Positions 8,280 to 17,455 are shown, counted from the stretch's first letter. The stretch is DNA of 64,000 bases from Halorussus halophilus (GCF_008831545.1 NZ_CP044524.1:62001-126000); one strand, 5' to 3'. Notes: a model not told the origin generated them from the letters alone. Numbers and translations: made by a program.

Positions 8280-8771
8280 GTGACCGGGCGAACGCACCTG
8301 ACGACCGCCGAGGAAGTCGAAGAAGAGGGGTCGTGGCTGTTCACCATTCGAGACGAGTACGACGAGTTAGACGAAGTACTACTGGTACCTTGCGACGGGA
8401 ACGGCGAGGAAAGCGAGGGCGACGATGGTGGGGGAAGCGAAGGTGACAAAGAAGCAGTGCAGGCGTGGATGAACCGCTGCACCCACGAATTCCAGCGACT
8501 CGACAGAGGCTTCGGCGCGGCGATGCGCGACGGACAGATAATCTGTCCGAAACACGGGTCGATGTTCGACTCCTGTTCGGGACACTGCGACAACGGCGAT
8601 GCCGCCGGAACGACGCTCCCCTCGGTGGACGTAGTGGTCGAGTTGGGGAACGTCTATCTGGTGGACGACGACGTGGAGTTCTCCCACGAAGGCAGTATCG
8701 AAGACGGCGAAGACGGCGAGGACGACGATGACGACGACATGCCGAGTTCGACTTCGCACCTGGGTTTGTAA
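8280..8771 (+). CDS. Rieske 2Fe-2S domain protein
   Basis: A 163-residue soluble protein with a Rieske cluster site: first half C-T-H and second half C-P-K-H, followed by F-D-S-C-S-G-H-C. Two Cys and two His would hold a 2Fe-2S cluster. Between strands there is an inserted acidic loop (G-N-G-E-E-S-E-G-D-D-G-G-G), and the C-terminus has an Asp run; both look like halophilic decorations. The GTG at 8280 fits the start of the domain, since the ORF to the left (from 7827) is antisense to the small membrane gene. Likely an electron-transfer ferredoxin of an oxygenase or a nitrite-reductase-small-subunit type; the partner is not evident nearby. Confidence 0.85.
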   Translation: MTGRTHLTTAEEVEEEGSWLFTIRDEYDELDEVLLVPCDGNGEESEGDDGGGSEGDKEAVQAWMNRCTHEFQRLDRGFGAAMRDGQIICPKHGSMFDSCSGHCDNGDAAGTTLPSVDVVVELGNVYLVDDDVEFSHEGSIEDGEDGEDDDDDDMPSSTSHLGL

Positions 8772-8872
8772 CGCGACCGGAAGCGATTTCTGTGCCTTGC
8801 CGGGTAACTGATGACTGAAAGAGAGCTACCTTGGTGGCCTTCGACTGCCGAACCGACGACGTGAAGTAGCGC

Positions 8873-10198
8873 TCACGGCGTCGATTCCTTCGTCGTGCGT
8901 CGTCGTTCCGCGCGGCGTTTGATTCCGCGCAACATCTTTCGCTCCATGACGAAATGTGCAGGCTCCCAGAAGACGTAGTCCAGTACGCTGCTGAGTACGG
9001 GCCGCCCTGCGAAGAGTCCGAGCGACGATTTTGCAGGCCGCGACCGCATTCGTGCGAGGAGGCGAGTCGTGTCTGCGTCTACTGTGTCGAGGACGAACGC
9101 CCACGTCCACGCTGGGTTTTCGCCCGGCGGTTGGAGGACGATTGCGCGCTCTGGGTCGAGTTGTACGACCCGAGGCACCGATTCAGGGGACTGGACGGGA
9201 TACTCCACAGGTGCGAGTCGAATCGTGTCGCCTTTGTCGAGGTGCTGGTACTCGGGAACGATTCGCTCGACGTTGTGGATGTCCGCACCGACCAGATTTT
9301 CGAGCCAGTCGTAGCTGTAGAATCCGCCGCGGTCTTGGCCGATTTGGACGAGCCACGGCCAGACTTCCTCGGCAGGGGCGTCGATTTCGACGGCGTGCGT
9401 GACCTGCTTCGTCGCGTCGGGAAGCAAGTCGTCGCCCGGTAACGATTCTGCTGCTTCTCCCTCGACTGTCCCCCAGCGGTTGTGCCACGGCCGCACCACG
9501 AAGTGGTAGACACCTGCGAGTGCGAATCCGGCGAGCAGTCCCAGTCCACGACTCCGCGAGCACGTGGAGTCCGTTTTCGGCACGCCCTCACTCGCCTCTC
9601 GTCGGTCTGTTTTCTCCGACAGTCGTGCCCGACTCTCGGCGTTCGTCGCCATCTGGTCGAGCGCGCGCGACATCAGATACCCAGCGAAGGGTCCGACGAC
9701 CCGCCAGTATCGCTGGAAGCTCTCCTGCGCTCGGTCGTCCGTCGTCGCGGTGCGGGCTTCGTACGAGAGAAGCGTTCGACCCTCACCGAACGGCCGGACT
9801 GAGAGACCAATTGCGAGTTTCGCGTACCCCGGTTCCGTGAACTCCCGAAATTCAGACGGGGCCACGCGTCGCCACTCGATTGCTGGCTGCCAGAACTTTC
9901 CGATTGCGCCGAAGACGTACTCCGCTCCCGGTTGCTCGTCTAGTCGAACCCACTCGCTCGTCTCGGGAACGTCGGCGATTCGCATCTGTTCGGGGTCGCG
10001 AGACGACTCGGTCCCGTGCAGTCGGTCGGAGACGACGCGCGGCAGGTCGCGCAACTGGCCGAGCGACCGGACGACCGGCCCGAGGTCCAACAGGTCGGTC
10101 GTCAACATCGCGTCGTAGGTGGTCTCCTGGTCGGCTTCCACGACTGTATGCCGGACCACCGTCTCGTCGTACTCCGGTAGGTACTGGTCGAGTAGCAT
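8873..10198 (-). CDS. Double SRPBCC-domain protein with a central membrane segment
   Basis: A 441-residue protein with two polyketide-cyclase-like (SRPBCC) regions. The first, about residues 10-195, contains A-I-G-K-F-W-Q-P-A-I-E-W. A hydrophobic stretch follows (L-G-L-L-A-G-F-A-L-A-G-V-Y, about 240-255). The second starts at about 290 (V-T-H-A-V-E-I-D-A-P-A-E-E-V-W-P-W-L-V-Q-I-G) and carries Y-S-Y-D-W-L-E-N-L, as in single-domain SRPBCC proteins of actinobacteria and archaea. The tail is basic (R-R-A-E-R-R-R). The start at 10198 (M-L-L-D-Q-Y-L) avoids an unconserved extension. The fold suggests binding of a hydrophobic ligand; no reaction can be assigned. Confidence 0.7.
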   Translation of the reverse strand: MLLDQYLPEYDETVVRHTVVEADQETTYDAMLTTDLLDLGPVVRSLGQLRDLPRVVSDRLHGTESSRDPEQMRIADVPETSEWVRLDEQPGAEYVFGAIGKFWQPAIEWRRVAPSEFREFTEPGYAKLAIGLSVRPFGEGRTLLSYEARTATTDDRAQESFQRYWRVVGPFAGYLMSRALDQMATNAESRARLSEKTDRREASEGVPKTDSTCSRSRGLGLLAGFALAGVYHFVVRPWHNRWGTVEGEAAESLPGDDLLPDATKQVTHAVEIDAPAEEVWPWLVQIGQDRGGFYSYDWLENLVGADIHNVERIVPEYQHLDKGDTIRLAPVEYPVQSPESVPRVVQLDPERAIVLQPPGENPAWTWAFVLDTVDADTTRLLARMRSRPAKSSLGLFAGRPVLSSVLDYVFWEPAHFVMERKMLRGIKRRAERRRTTKESTP

Positions 10199-10506
10199 CG
10201 GCCGTCGTCGTTCGCTCGATTTCCTAGTTCTCCGCTCGTTTGCTCCCCGCTCGTCGTTTCTCAAAATCCCCATCTTTCCACACCGAAGACCCCGTACGAC
10301 GGCGACGATAATAGAACGGACGGCGGGTCGAGCGATTACTGCCGAAAGTACGGTCTGTACTCAACAGTCCGACAGACGGGAGCGAAGGAGCGGGAAAGGA
10401 GGAGGAGCGGGAGGAAGAAGAAAAGGGTGGAGGAAGGAGAGGAAGAAGAAAAGGAGAGGACGAGACCGACAGAAAGCCTATACCGACCCATTCGCGTTAC
10501 ATTTTT
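10199..10506. other. Intergenic region with an 80-base polypurine tract
   Basis: No gene is evident in these 308 bases between divergently transcribed genes. From 10381 to 10460 the plus strand is almost pure purine (76 of 80), including 32 purines in a row at 10429-10460. It ends 46 bases before the start of the lipoprotein gene at 10507. Confidence 0.6.
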
Positions 10507-11388
10507 ATGGTCCCAAAGCGGTCACGTCGGTCGGTCCTCCAGACGGGTAGCGTTCTCGCTAGTGCAGTCGTCGCAGGATGCACGTCTTCGAGTACGGGCG
10601 ATTCGACGCAAACGACCAGCGAATCCCGGCATAGTGCAACGACTACCAGGCGACCGGAAACCGTGGTCGAGGAGTCGGGGACGTACGCTACGACCCCAAG
10701 CGGCCCGAAACAGTACCCCGACCGGCCCGCGGAACTCACCGAGAACGCCGTCGCGTCGTACGTAAAGCAGTTCGAACACGCCATCGTCTACAACTCGCTC
10801 CACGAGTCGGACGCCGAGACAGTCTCCGCCGACTGTACGTCCGTCTACGAGATGGCCGGTCACGGAGGTCATTACGCGCTTGCGACCTGTACCGGGTCCG
10901 CGAGATACAGTGACGGAGTGTACGCTGACCACGGCCAACTCCCCTCGTTCTACTACGTCAGCGACGAGTTGACCGTGCGCGTCGAGGACCTCTCGGACCG
11001 CTACGGAAACTGCGAGAACGTGTTCGCATCCGAAAATGCCAGCGAAAACGTCGAGCAACCCTGCGAAGGCCGAACTGCTGGCTACCGCGTCTACAATCTC
11101 GATACTGAAACTCATACGCTGTCGGTGACCGTCGAATTCCTCGGAGACGAGACGCCCACGGAGATGTTCAGTGCGGAGTATTCGCTTGGGTCAGTTTCAG
11201 GCATCCTCCAAGAGAGCGTCACCTATCGCCGGGGAGAGTACCGTATCACAGCCACGCTCGGGAGTGGAGTCCAGACTACCAGCCGGTGGACCGTCGGCGG
11301 CGCAGGGTATGGACGGTACGAAACGTCTCTCGTCGTAAGCCCGGCCGGGGGCGTGTCGATACGTAAACCCCCGTTCGCCAGTTTGTAG
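10507..11388 (+). CDS. Twin-arginine lipoprotein of unknown function, paralogue A
   Basis: A 293-residue secreted protein. The N-terminus K-R-S-R-R-S-V-L-Q-T-G with a hydrophobic stretch ending V-V-A-G-C (Cys25) is a Tat signal with a lipobox; a Ser/Thr-rich linker follows. The mature part contains P-D-R-P-A-E-L-T-E-N-A-V, a Y-F/Y-V-S-D-E-L-T-V-R-V-E strand and a beta-rich C-terminus. The P-A-E-L-T region and the V-x-D/N-x-x-V-x-x-E strand are also found in the lipoprotein at 17825-18325, so the two are probably paralogues. Each has Cys residues in the mature part that may pair outside the cell. It is preceded by the polypurine tract. Function unknown. Confidence 0.75.
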   Translation: MVPKRSRRSVLQTGSVLASAVVAGCTSSSTGDSTQTTSESRHSATTTRRPETVVEESGTYATTPSGPKQYPDRPAELTENAVASYVKQFEHAIVYNSLHESDAETVSADCTSVYEMAGHGGHYALATCTGSARYSDGVYADHGQLPSFYYVSDELTVRVEDLSDRYGNCENVFASENASENVEQPCEGRTAGYRVYNLDTETHTLSVTVEFLGDETPTEMFSAEYSLGSVSGILQESVTYRRGEYRITATLGSGVQTTSRWTVGGAGYGRYETSLVVSPAGGVSIRKPPFASL

Positions 11389-11464
11389 CGACTGAGCTAC
11401 CACAGAACCAATTCAAACCGAGACCACCGCCGGATTCATTCTGCTGTAAGCCCAAGCAGTATCG

Positions 11465-12802
11465 ATGCGTTCGTCACCGCCCGGCCCGCGGGGAGAGCCA
11501 CTGTTCGGCAGTAGTCGCCGCTACGCCCGGGACCCCTTCAGATTCCTCTCGGCACTCGAAGAAGCGTACGGCGACGTCGTGCAGTTCGACCTCGGGCCGC
11601 TGAACACGCACCTCGTCACCGACCCCGTCGATATCGAGCGCGTGCTCGTCTCGGAAGCCCACAAGTTCCAGAAACCCGACTTCCAGAGCGACGCGCTCGG
11701 CGACCTCCTCGGGAAGGGACTGCTCCTCAGCGAGGGTCAAACGTGGCGCAAGCAGCGTCAACTCGCAAACCCGGCGTTCGACGCGAATCGACTGCTCGGG
11801 TTCGCCGACCGAATCGTCGCCCACAACGACGACCTGCTCGCCGGTTGGACCGACGGTGCCGAGGTGGACGTCGAGCAGGACATGACGGAAGTCACGCTGG
11901 CAGTCATCGCCGACCTCATGCTCGGCACCGATTTGAACGATAGACGCGTCGAGACCATCCGAAAGGCACTGCTCCCGCTCGGCAGGCGTTTCGGACCCGA
12001 CCCTGTCCGATTCGCCGCGCCGGGGTGGCTCCCGCTGCCCGGCGACAGCGACTACCGCAACGCGCTCGAAACGATGGACAGCGTAATCGACGACATCGTC
12101 GCCGAACGCCGCGGTACCCACGGCGACCCCGAAACTGACGACGGACCGAACGACCTGCTGTCGATTCTCCTCCGCGCGCAGGACCGCGGCAAGCAAACAG
12201 ACCGCCAGATACGCGACGAGGTGATGACGATGCTCTTAGCGGGTCACGACACGACCGCCCTCACGCTGACCTACACGTGGTACCTGCTCTCCCAACACCC
12301 CGAGGTCGAGCAGCGAGTCCACGAAGAAATCGACGAGGTACTCGATGGGGACCCGCCAGCGACGACTGACGTGAGCGAACTGTCGTACGTCGAACGCGTC
12401 ATCGACGAGTCGATGCGTCTCTACCCGCCGGTGTACACGATGTTCCGCGAGGCGACCGAACCTGTCGTCCTCGGTGGCTATCGAATTCCGGAAGGAGCGG
12501 CCATCATGGTCTCGCAGTGGGCGATGCACCGCTCCGAGCGGTACTGGGACGACCCCGACGCGTTCGACCCGGACCGCTGGACGCGCGACGAGGACCGACC
12601 GCGCTTCGCGTACTTCCCGTTCGGCGGCGGACCGCGCCACTGCATCGGCAAACACCTCGCTAAACTCGAAGCGAAACTCATCCTCGCTCGGACGGCACAA
12701 CAGTATCGACTCGAATACGCCCGGGAGAACGAACCGGAACTGTGGCCGACGCTGACGATGCACCCCCGAGACGGGATGCCGATGGACCTCCACGAACGCT
12801 GA
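11465..12802 (+). CDS. Cytochrome P450
   Basis: A 445-residue soluble P450 with all core motifs: I-helix oxygen-activation motif A-G-H-D-T-T at 259-264, E-x-x-R (E-S-M-R) at 315-318, and the heme-binding loop F-P-F-G-G-G-P-R-H-C-I-G with the axial Cys at 393. The N-terminus begins with the P-P-G-P-R-G hinge and lacks a membrane anchor. Haloarchaeal P450s are thought to hydroxylate lipids or carotenoid-like substrates, but the substrate is not predictable here. No ferredoxin or reductase lies next to it; the Rieske protein 2.7 kb upstream is unlikely to be a dedicated partner. The gene appears monocistronic. Confidence 0.95.
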   Translation: MRSSPPGPRGEPLFGSSRRYARDPFRFLSALEEAYGDVVQFDLGPLNTHLVTDPVDIERVLVSEAHKFQKPDFQSDALGDLLGKGLLLSEGQTWRKQRQLANPAFDANRLLGFADRIVAHNDDLLAGWTDGAEVDVEQDMTEVTLAVIADLMLGTDLNDRRVETIRKALLPLGRRFGPDPVRFAAPGWLPLPGDSDYRNALETMDSVIDDIVAERRGTHGDPETDDGPNDLLSILLRAQDRGKQTDRQIRDEVMTMLLAGHDTTALTLTYTWYLLSQHPEVEQRVHEEIDEVLDGDPPATTDVSELSYVERVIDESMRLYPPVYTMFREATEPVVLGGYRIPEGAAIMVSQWAMHRSERYWDDPDAFDPDRWTRDEDRPRFAYFPFGGGPRHCIGKHLAKLEAKLILARTAQQYRLEYARENEPELWPTLTMHPRDGMPMDLHER

Positions 12803-12850
12803 TTCGGGACGTTACAAACTGGCGTTACAAACGAGAACTACAAATCAACG

Positions 12851-13141
12851 TCACAAACAGTCGAACCACTCAGTTGCGCGTTCGAAGTCGAACCGAACGA
12901 CTGCATCGACGAACTGCAACCACTGCTTAGCCTCCTCGAAGATGTCGATATCGACGGTAGCTTTGACTTCGCCGTTTGGGGCGATGATTTGCCACGTCCT
13001 CGATTGGCTATCGGCGTGCTTTCGGGTAATCGTGTGTTGCCGATATCGGACGGTGCTGGCCCCTGGTTGCCTGGCGGTGTATAGGTCTCGGAGTTGTCTC
13101 CGTCCCTGCTTGAGTTCGTGTTGTGTTCGGCGTGAACTCAT
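12851..13141 (-). CDS. Hypothetical small basic protein
   Basis: A 96-residue protein. The N-terminal 50 residues are rich in Arg/Gln/Thr (S-S-R-R-T-Q-H-E-L-K-Q-G-R-R-Q) and the C-terminal half is more regular (K-A-T-V-D-I-D-I-F-E-E-A-K-Q-W-L-Q-F-V-D-A). The composition is less acidic than its neighbours, which hints at recent arrival or a nucleic-acid role. No recognisable domain. The base composition around 12800-13550 is more AT-rich than flanking genes. Confidence 0.45.
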   Translation of the reverse strand: MSSRRTQHELKQGRRQLRDLYTARQPGASTVRYRQHTITRKHADSQSRTWQIIAPNGEVKATVDIDIFEEAKQWLQFVDAVVRFDFERATEWFDCL

Positions 13142-13346
13142 GGGTCGATAGGAGAGACGGCATCCATCGGAAAAAGGCTAAGCCATGTCCGGAGTGAAAG
13201 TGAAAGTGGTACTGATTCGAATCAAATGGCGTGTTTGGACGCTTCGTGGCTGGACGACGGTGAATTGGTTTACTGTGGTGCGTCCGAAGTGAACCGCCAG
13301 TAATCGACAGTAATATCAGCAATCTGTCCAATTTTTGGGCTTGCTC

Positions 13347-13529
13347 GTGGAAAACATCAACATCACGCAGACGCTCACGCTATGGTTCGCCGCAATGATA
13401 TTCCTCCAAACAGGCTCTGGAAACTCGAATCCGCTCGTCTTGCTCTCAGTCTCCGTGGCAATCGCGCTGAGTTACATCATCCCTCTGTACCTACTCGGTG
13501 CAATCGCTCTCGCCATGCGGGACTCTTGA
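13347..13529 (+). CDS. Hypothetical small membrane protein
   Basis: About 60 residues with two hydrophobic helices (L-T-L-W-F-A-A-M-I-F-L and L-V-L-L-S-V-S-V-A-I-A-L-S-Y-I-I-P-L-Y-L-L). The start is uncertain: TTG at 13335 or 13341, or GTG at 13347. Low complexity of evidence: it is open, hydrophobic, and fills a gap between two genes. No function can be given. Confidence 0.35.
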   Translation: MENINITQTLTLWFAAMIFLQTGSGNSNPLVLLSVSVAIALSYIIPLYLLGAIALAMRDS

Positions 13530-13571
13530 GCGTCCGAAAAAAAGCAGAAAACGTGCGTACGTTCGAACGAT

Positions 13572-14582
13572 CTACAGTCCAGCGTACGGACCGCCCTTCG
13601 CCTCGGCAAGTCGTTCGACCTGCTCGTCGGAGAGGTCGATTTCGGCAGCAGCGAGATTCTCTTCGAGTTGCTCGACAGTCCGGGCACCGACGATTGGTGC
13701 AGTGACGCCATCACGATGCATGAGCCACGCGAGCGCAGCCTGGGCGGGCGTCGCATCCACTTCCTCGGCCACGGCGTCAAGTTCGTCGTGCACGTCGAAG
13801 TTCGTCTCGTTGAGGTAGTTGTTCTCGAAGCGACTGTCCTCTACGGCCCGAGACTCGCCGGTTAGCCCGTCGGCGCGCGAGTACTTGCCGGTCAGGAAGC
13901 CTTGCCCGAGCGGACTCCACGGACACACCGCACGCTCTTCGTGGCGAGCCATCTCCAAGTAGTCGCCCTCGATTTCGCGGTCAACGAGGTTGTAACGCGG
14001 CTGTAGCACGGTGAACTGCTCCCAGCCCTCGGCGCGAGCAATCTCGTTCGCCTTCGCCACCTTCCACGCGTTCGGGCGGAGCGTCGAGGCACCGAGATAC
14101 TGGACTTTCCCTTCCTCTACGAGCGCGTTGAGCGTCTTCATCATCTCCCGAGCGGAGGTCTGGTCGTCCCACCGGTGGATGTACAGTACGTCCACGTAGT
14201 CGGTGTCCAACCGCTCCAAAATCTTCTCGGTGCGGTGCCGGAGGTTCTTGCGGTTGGTCCCCCGACTGTTCGGATCGCCGTCTCGAATCTGCCAGTAAAT
14301 CTTCGACGCGATAGTGTAGCGTTCGCGGTCCCGGTCTTCGAGCCAGTCGCCGATCCACTCCTCTGACTTCCCGCCGCCGTACACGTCGGCCGTGTCAATG
14401 TATCGACCGCCAGCCTGCTCGTAGGCGTCGAGCAGTTCGTGGGCGCGAGCCTCGTCGATTTCGACGTTGCCTTCTTCGGTCTCCTTCCCGAAGCGCCACG
14501 TGCCAAACTGTAGTTCGCTCGTCTGCAAGCCCGTGCCACCTAACTGGACGAAGTCGAGGTCGAGTGCTTCCAAGTCGGTCAT
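13572..14582 (-). CDS. Aldo/keto reductase
   Basis: A 336-residue (alpha/beta)8 NAD(P)H oxidoreductase that reduces carbonyl groups. The catalytic tetrad is visible: Asp63 and Tyr68 in D-T-A-D-V-Y-G, Lys94 in I-A-S-K-I-Y, and His136 in Y-I-H-R-W-D. The C-terminal cofactor region P-I-V-G-A-R-T-V-E-Q-L is typical. I take the ATG at 14582 (M-T-D-L-E-A-L), which gives the normal family length; an in-frame ORF extends upstream across the UspA promoter and is spurious. It is divergent from the UspA gene with 196 bases between. Confidence 0.92.
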   Translation of the reverse strand: MTDLEALDLDFVQLGGTGLQTSELQFGTWRFGKETEEGNVEIDEARAHELLDAYEQAGGRYIDTADVYGGGKSEEWIGDWLEDRDRERYTIASKIYWQIRDGDPNSRGTNRKNLRHRTEKILERLDTDYVDVLYIHRWDDQTSAREMMKTLNALVEEGKVQYLGASTLRPNAWKVAKANEIARAEGWEQFTVLQPRYNLVDREIEGDYLEMARHEERAVCPWSPLGQGFLTGKYSRADGLTGESRAVEDSRFENNYLNETNFDVHDELDAVAEEVDATPAQAALAWLMHRDGVTAPIVGARTVEQLEENLAAAEIDLSDEQVERLAEAKGGPYAGL

Positions 14583-14747
14583 GAACGAGTGTCGATTGGG
14601 TCGATGTTCGGAAAAGGGTTCAGCAACCGGCAGGCGATGATGGGGTCGCTCGTGAGTCGTCGTGCACTCGATAGACTCCGACCGCCGAATCGGCAGGAGG
14701 GTGAAAGAACCGAGAGAACACCTGAACGAGTAGAATATCGGCGGTAG

Positions 14748-14756
14748 AATTTTAAT
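14748..14756 (+). promoter_or_regulatory. TATA-like box for UspA gene
   Basis: AATTTTAAT, about 27 bases upstream of the ATG at 14779. This spacing argues for that start rather than the upstream in-frame TTG/ATG at 14755. Confidence 0.5.
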
Positions 14757-14778
14757 GTCGAACGAGAAATCGTTCGCC

Positions 14779-15210
14779 ATGTACGACTCGATTCTACTCC
14801 CGACGGACGGGAGCGAGGGAGCGCAAGCAGGGGTCAGAGCAGGCTTGGAACTCGCGGCAGAGAGCGATGCCACCGTACATACGCTCTACGTAATCGACGA
14901 GCGCCACGTCACCCGAGAGTACGACTACGTCGTCGAAGACGCAGAGGAGGAAGCAGAGCAGGCCGTCGAACGCGTCGAAGCGGCCGCCCGAGAGATGGGC
15001 GTCGAAGTCGAGAAGCACGTCCGCTGGGGGATTCCCCACGAGGAAATTCTGGACGCGATTACGGCGTACGACGTGGACCTCGTGACGATGGGGACGCATG
15101 GTCGAACGGGACTCGACCGCCTGCTACATTTAGGGAGCGTAACCGAGCGCGTCGTTCGACAGTCGTCCGTCAAAATACTCACCGTGCCGATAGATTCGCC
15201 AGCCGAGTGA
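14779..15210 (+). CDS. Universal stress protein (UspA family)
   Basis: A 143-residue single Usp domain. It begins M-Y-D-S-I-L-L-P-T-D-G-S, and the ATP-binding loop is G-T-H-G-R-T-G-L-D-R-L at about 108-118, continuing G-S-V-T-E-R-V. This is the G-2x-G-9x-G-S/T signature of ATP-binding members. UspA proteins respond to energy and stress states; the specific trigger is unknown. The start is set by the TATA-like box 27 bases upstream. The gene is divergent from the aldo/keto reductase and convergent with the lipoprotein at 15218, 7 bases after its stop. Confidence 0.92.
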   Translation: MYDSILLPTDGSEGAQAGVRAGLELAAESDATVHTLYVIDERHVTREYDYVVEDAEEEAEQAVERVEAAAREMGVEVEKHVRWGIPHEEILDAITAYDVDLVTMGTHGRTGLDRLLHLGSVTERVVRQSSVKILTVPIDSPAE

Positions 15211-15217
15211 CGGTCCA

Positions 15218-15829
15218 CTACAGCGCCCCCACTCGAACGTGTTCCGCGTAAACCGGCACCGTCCGAGAGTATTCGTCGCCGTCGAGCGAAACGGTCACGT
15301 TCGCCGACTTGGGCGCGTTGTCGGCGAGTTTCGAGAGCGATAGCGACGGCGTCACCGTTTCGTCGTCTTCGACTCGGGTGGCGACGCTGAGCGTGATGGC
15401 CATGTCGCCGTTGAAGAACCCGGGAGCGTCGCCCATCCCGGACCCGAAATCGTCCGTCTCCAGACGCTTCTCCGTTACTTCTCGGACTTTCTCCAAGCCG
15501 ACTTCGGCAGACTCGATGGACCCCCACTGCTCGAAGGGCATCGTTTCGAAGGACTCCGGGCCGTCACCGCTCATCGTCGCGACGAACCGAACCGTCCGGT
15601 TCGACGGAAAGTACTCGATATTGTCTTCGTATCCGGGGCTGTCCGTCACCTCGCGACTCGCTGAGATGGGGTCGCCACGACACCGTACTGGTTTCTCTGG
15701 ACGGTGATTCGCGGAACGAGTGTCTCCCGCATCACTCCGACCACTGCCAATCGTGTTCTGGTCGAGACAACCACCGAGACCGAGCGTCGATGCTGACGCG
15801 AACGCCGAGAGGAGGGCACGTCGGTTCAC
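15218..15829 (-). CDS. Twin-arginine lipoprotein of unknown function
   Basis: A 203-residue protein. The N-terminus V-N-R-R-A-L-L-S-A-F, followed by a hydrophobic stretch ending L-G-L-G-G-C, is a Tat-type signal with a lipobox. The mature part is beta-rich with an N-R-T-V-R-F-V-A-T-M strand and a C-terminal V-T-V-S-L-D-G-D-E-Y strand, likely an extracellular Ig-like or similar domain. The GTG at 15829 places the signal at the N-terminus; the longer ORF adds only eight residues. No family recognised. Confidence 0.65.
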   Translation of the reverse strand: MNRRALLSAFASASTLGLGGCLDQNTIGSGRSDAGDTRSANHRPEKPVRCRGDPISASREVTDSPGYEDNIEYFPSNRTVRFVATMSGDGPESFETMPFEQWGSIESAEVGLEKVREVTEKRLETDDFGSGMGDAPGFFNGDMAITLSVATRVEDDETVTPSLSLSKLADNAPKSANVTVSLDGDEYSRTVPVYAEHVRVGAL

Positions 15830-15961
15830 GAGTACAGGTTGCCAGAGCAACACAAAAGCTTCGGGGAATCGAAATCGGATTCGCTCGGTTACCTCTCGCT
15901 CGGCGGTCGGTCTGCGGTCACGACGGGTGGGCTAGCACGCGACGAGAAAGACGAGGCAGGT

Positions 15962-17377
15962 TCACGCAGTCGGCGTGACGTTCTGATTCCGGCGGAAGCG
16001 GTTCTCCGGGTCGTACTCGTCTTTCAGTTCGACGAGTCGCTCGTAGTTCTCGCGGTAGGCGGCCTGCTCTTCGCCCACTTCCTCCGGGATGAAGTTCGCG
16101 TACACCCCACCAGTGGCGTGCGGTTTCATCGCCTCGTACAGTTCCCGTGCCCACTCGATGCACTCGTCGTCCATCGCCGGGTCCTCCCAGCGCGTGTGCA
16201 GGTTCATCAGGAACTCCGCGTCGCGGTGCGGGTAGGCTGTCGCGTCCACCGGCACGTCGTTGATGGCCCCGCCGAGGTGCGCGACGGCGATTTCCGACAA
16301 CGGCGTCGGTATCTTCTCGCCGTACTCGACGAAGTTCTCTATCATGCCGTCGGTCATCTCCACGAAGTTGTGTGACTTCCAGTAGTTGCGGGCACCGGGT
16401 GCGAGCAGGCCGTCGAACGCGCTCTGCCACTCGGCGTACTGGTGTGGCGTGATGGCGTCGGCGACGGGGTCACCTAGCTCTCGCAGTGGTTTCACTGCCT
16501 CCTCGCCGTCGGCCACGTCACCTGCGTAGAACACAGCGAACAGCAACACCTTCTTCCCATGCCACTCCTCCGCCAAGAACGGCAACGGCGGCGCGTGGCG
16601 AATGACGAACCACGCGGCCAACTCTTCGGGTGCGTCGGCGACGACTTCGCGATATTCCCGCAGTCGGTCGGCGGCGTCCTCGAACGGGTGAACGAGCGCG
16701 CCCGACAGCACCTCCGGACCGACCGGATGCAAGTCGAACTCGAAGTTCGTCACGACACCGAAGTTGCCGCCACCGCCGCGGACGCCCCAGAACAGGTCTT
16801 CGTTCTCTTCCTCGCTGGCGCGGCGGAGCGTTCCGTCAGCGGTGACTATGTCTACGGCCCGAAGGTTGTCCGCAGTCAAGCCGTACTTGCGCGAGAGCCA
16901 CCCGAACCCGCCGCCGAGCGTGAGTCCCGCGATGCCGGTCGTGGAGTTGTAGCCCACCGGCGTGGCGAGACCGAACGCCTGTGCTTCGTGGTCGAACTCG
17001 TTGAGGACGACGCCGGGTTCGACCTGCGCGACTTTCGCGCCGGGGTCGATTCGCACCGACTTCATCTGCGAGCAGTCGATGACGAACCCGTCGTCGGTGA
17101 CTGCGTTGCCCGCGATGTTGTGCCCGCCGCCGTAGACGGAGACGAGCAGGTCGTTGTCGGCGACGAAGTTCACGGAGGCCATCACGTCGGCCGCGCCCGC
17201 ACAGCGGGCGATGGCCGCCGGATAGCGGTCTATCATCGCGTTCCACACCGTGCGCGCCTCGTCGTATGCTGGGTCGTCGGGTAGGAGTAAATCGCCTCGT
17301 AGTGTCTCTCCGAACTCTCTGAGCGATTCCGCTGGTACCGATGGTGGTCGTTGCTCTGGCATTTGAACCCCCGGCAT
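15962..17377 (-). CDS. FAD-binding oxidoreductase of the berberine-bridge-enzyme/VAO family
   Basis: A 471-residue flavoenzyme. The FAD_binding_4 domain spans about residues 45-215 with V-Y-G-G-G-H-N-I-A-G; His86 is the usual site of covalent 8-alpha FAD attachment. Next comes T-G-I-A-G-L-T-L-G-G-G-F-G-W-L. The BBE domain is at the C-terminus (L-K-D-E-Y-D-P-E-N-R-F-R-R-N-Q-N). The Cys that gives a second covalent link in some plant members is not evident (Y-N-S-T-T-G). Such enzymes oxidise sugars or alcohols with oxygen as acceptor. An alternative start is M-P-E-Q-R at 17362; an AT-rich box (CTATATCAATAG) lies just upstream. Confidence 0.9.
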   Translation of the reverse strand: MPGVQMPEQRPPSVPAESLREFGETLRGDLLLPDDPAYDEARTVWNAMIDRYPAAIARCAGAADVMASVNFVADNDLLVSVYGGGHNIAGNAVTDDGFVIDCSQMKSVRIDPGAKVAQVEPGVVLNEFDHEAQAFGLATPVGYNSTTGIAGLTLGGGFGWLSRKYGLTADNLRAVDIVTADGTLRRASEEENEDLFWGVRGGGGNFGVVTNFEFDLHPVGPEVLSGALVHPFEDAADRLREYREVVADAPEELAAWFVIRHAPPLPFLAEEWHGKKVLLFAVFYAGDVADGEEAVKPLRELGDPVADAITPHQYAEWQSAFDGLLAPGARNYWKSHNFVEMTDGMIENFVEYGEKIPTPLSEIAVAHLGGAINDVPVDATAYPHRDAEFLMNLHTRWEDPAMDDECIEWARELYEAMKPHATGGVYANFIPEEVGEEQAAYRENYERLVELKDEYDPENRFRRNQNVTPTA

Positions 17378-17455
17378 GACTGATAATGGCTATTGATATA
17401 GTGGCTCCCTAACCACCGGTAACTGAGTCACCAACTGCCACCTTTTTTCTCGGCG

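Noticed and set aside
10427-10765. 112-codon frame starting in the polypurine tract
   Set aside because: It overlaps the lipoprotein gene in another frame and its start is the low-complexity purine run.
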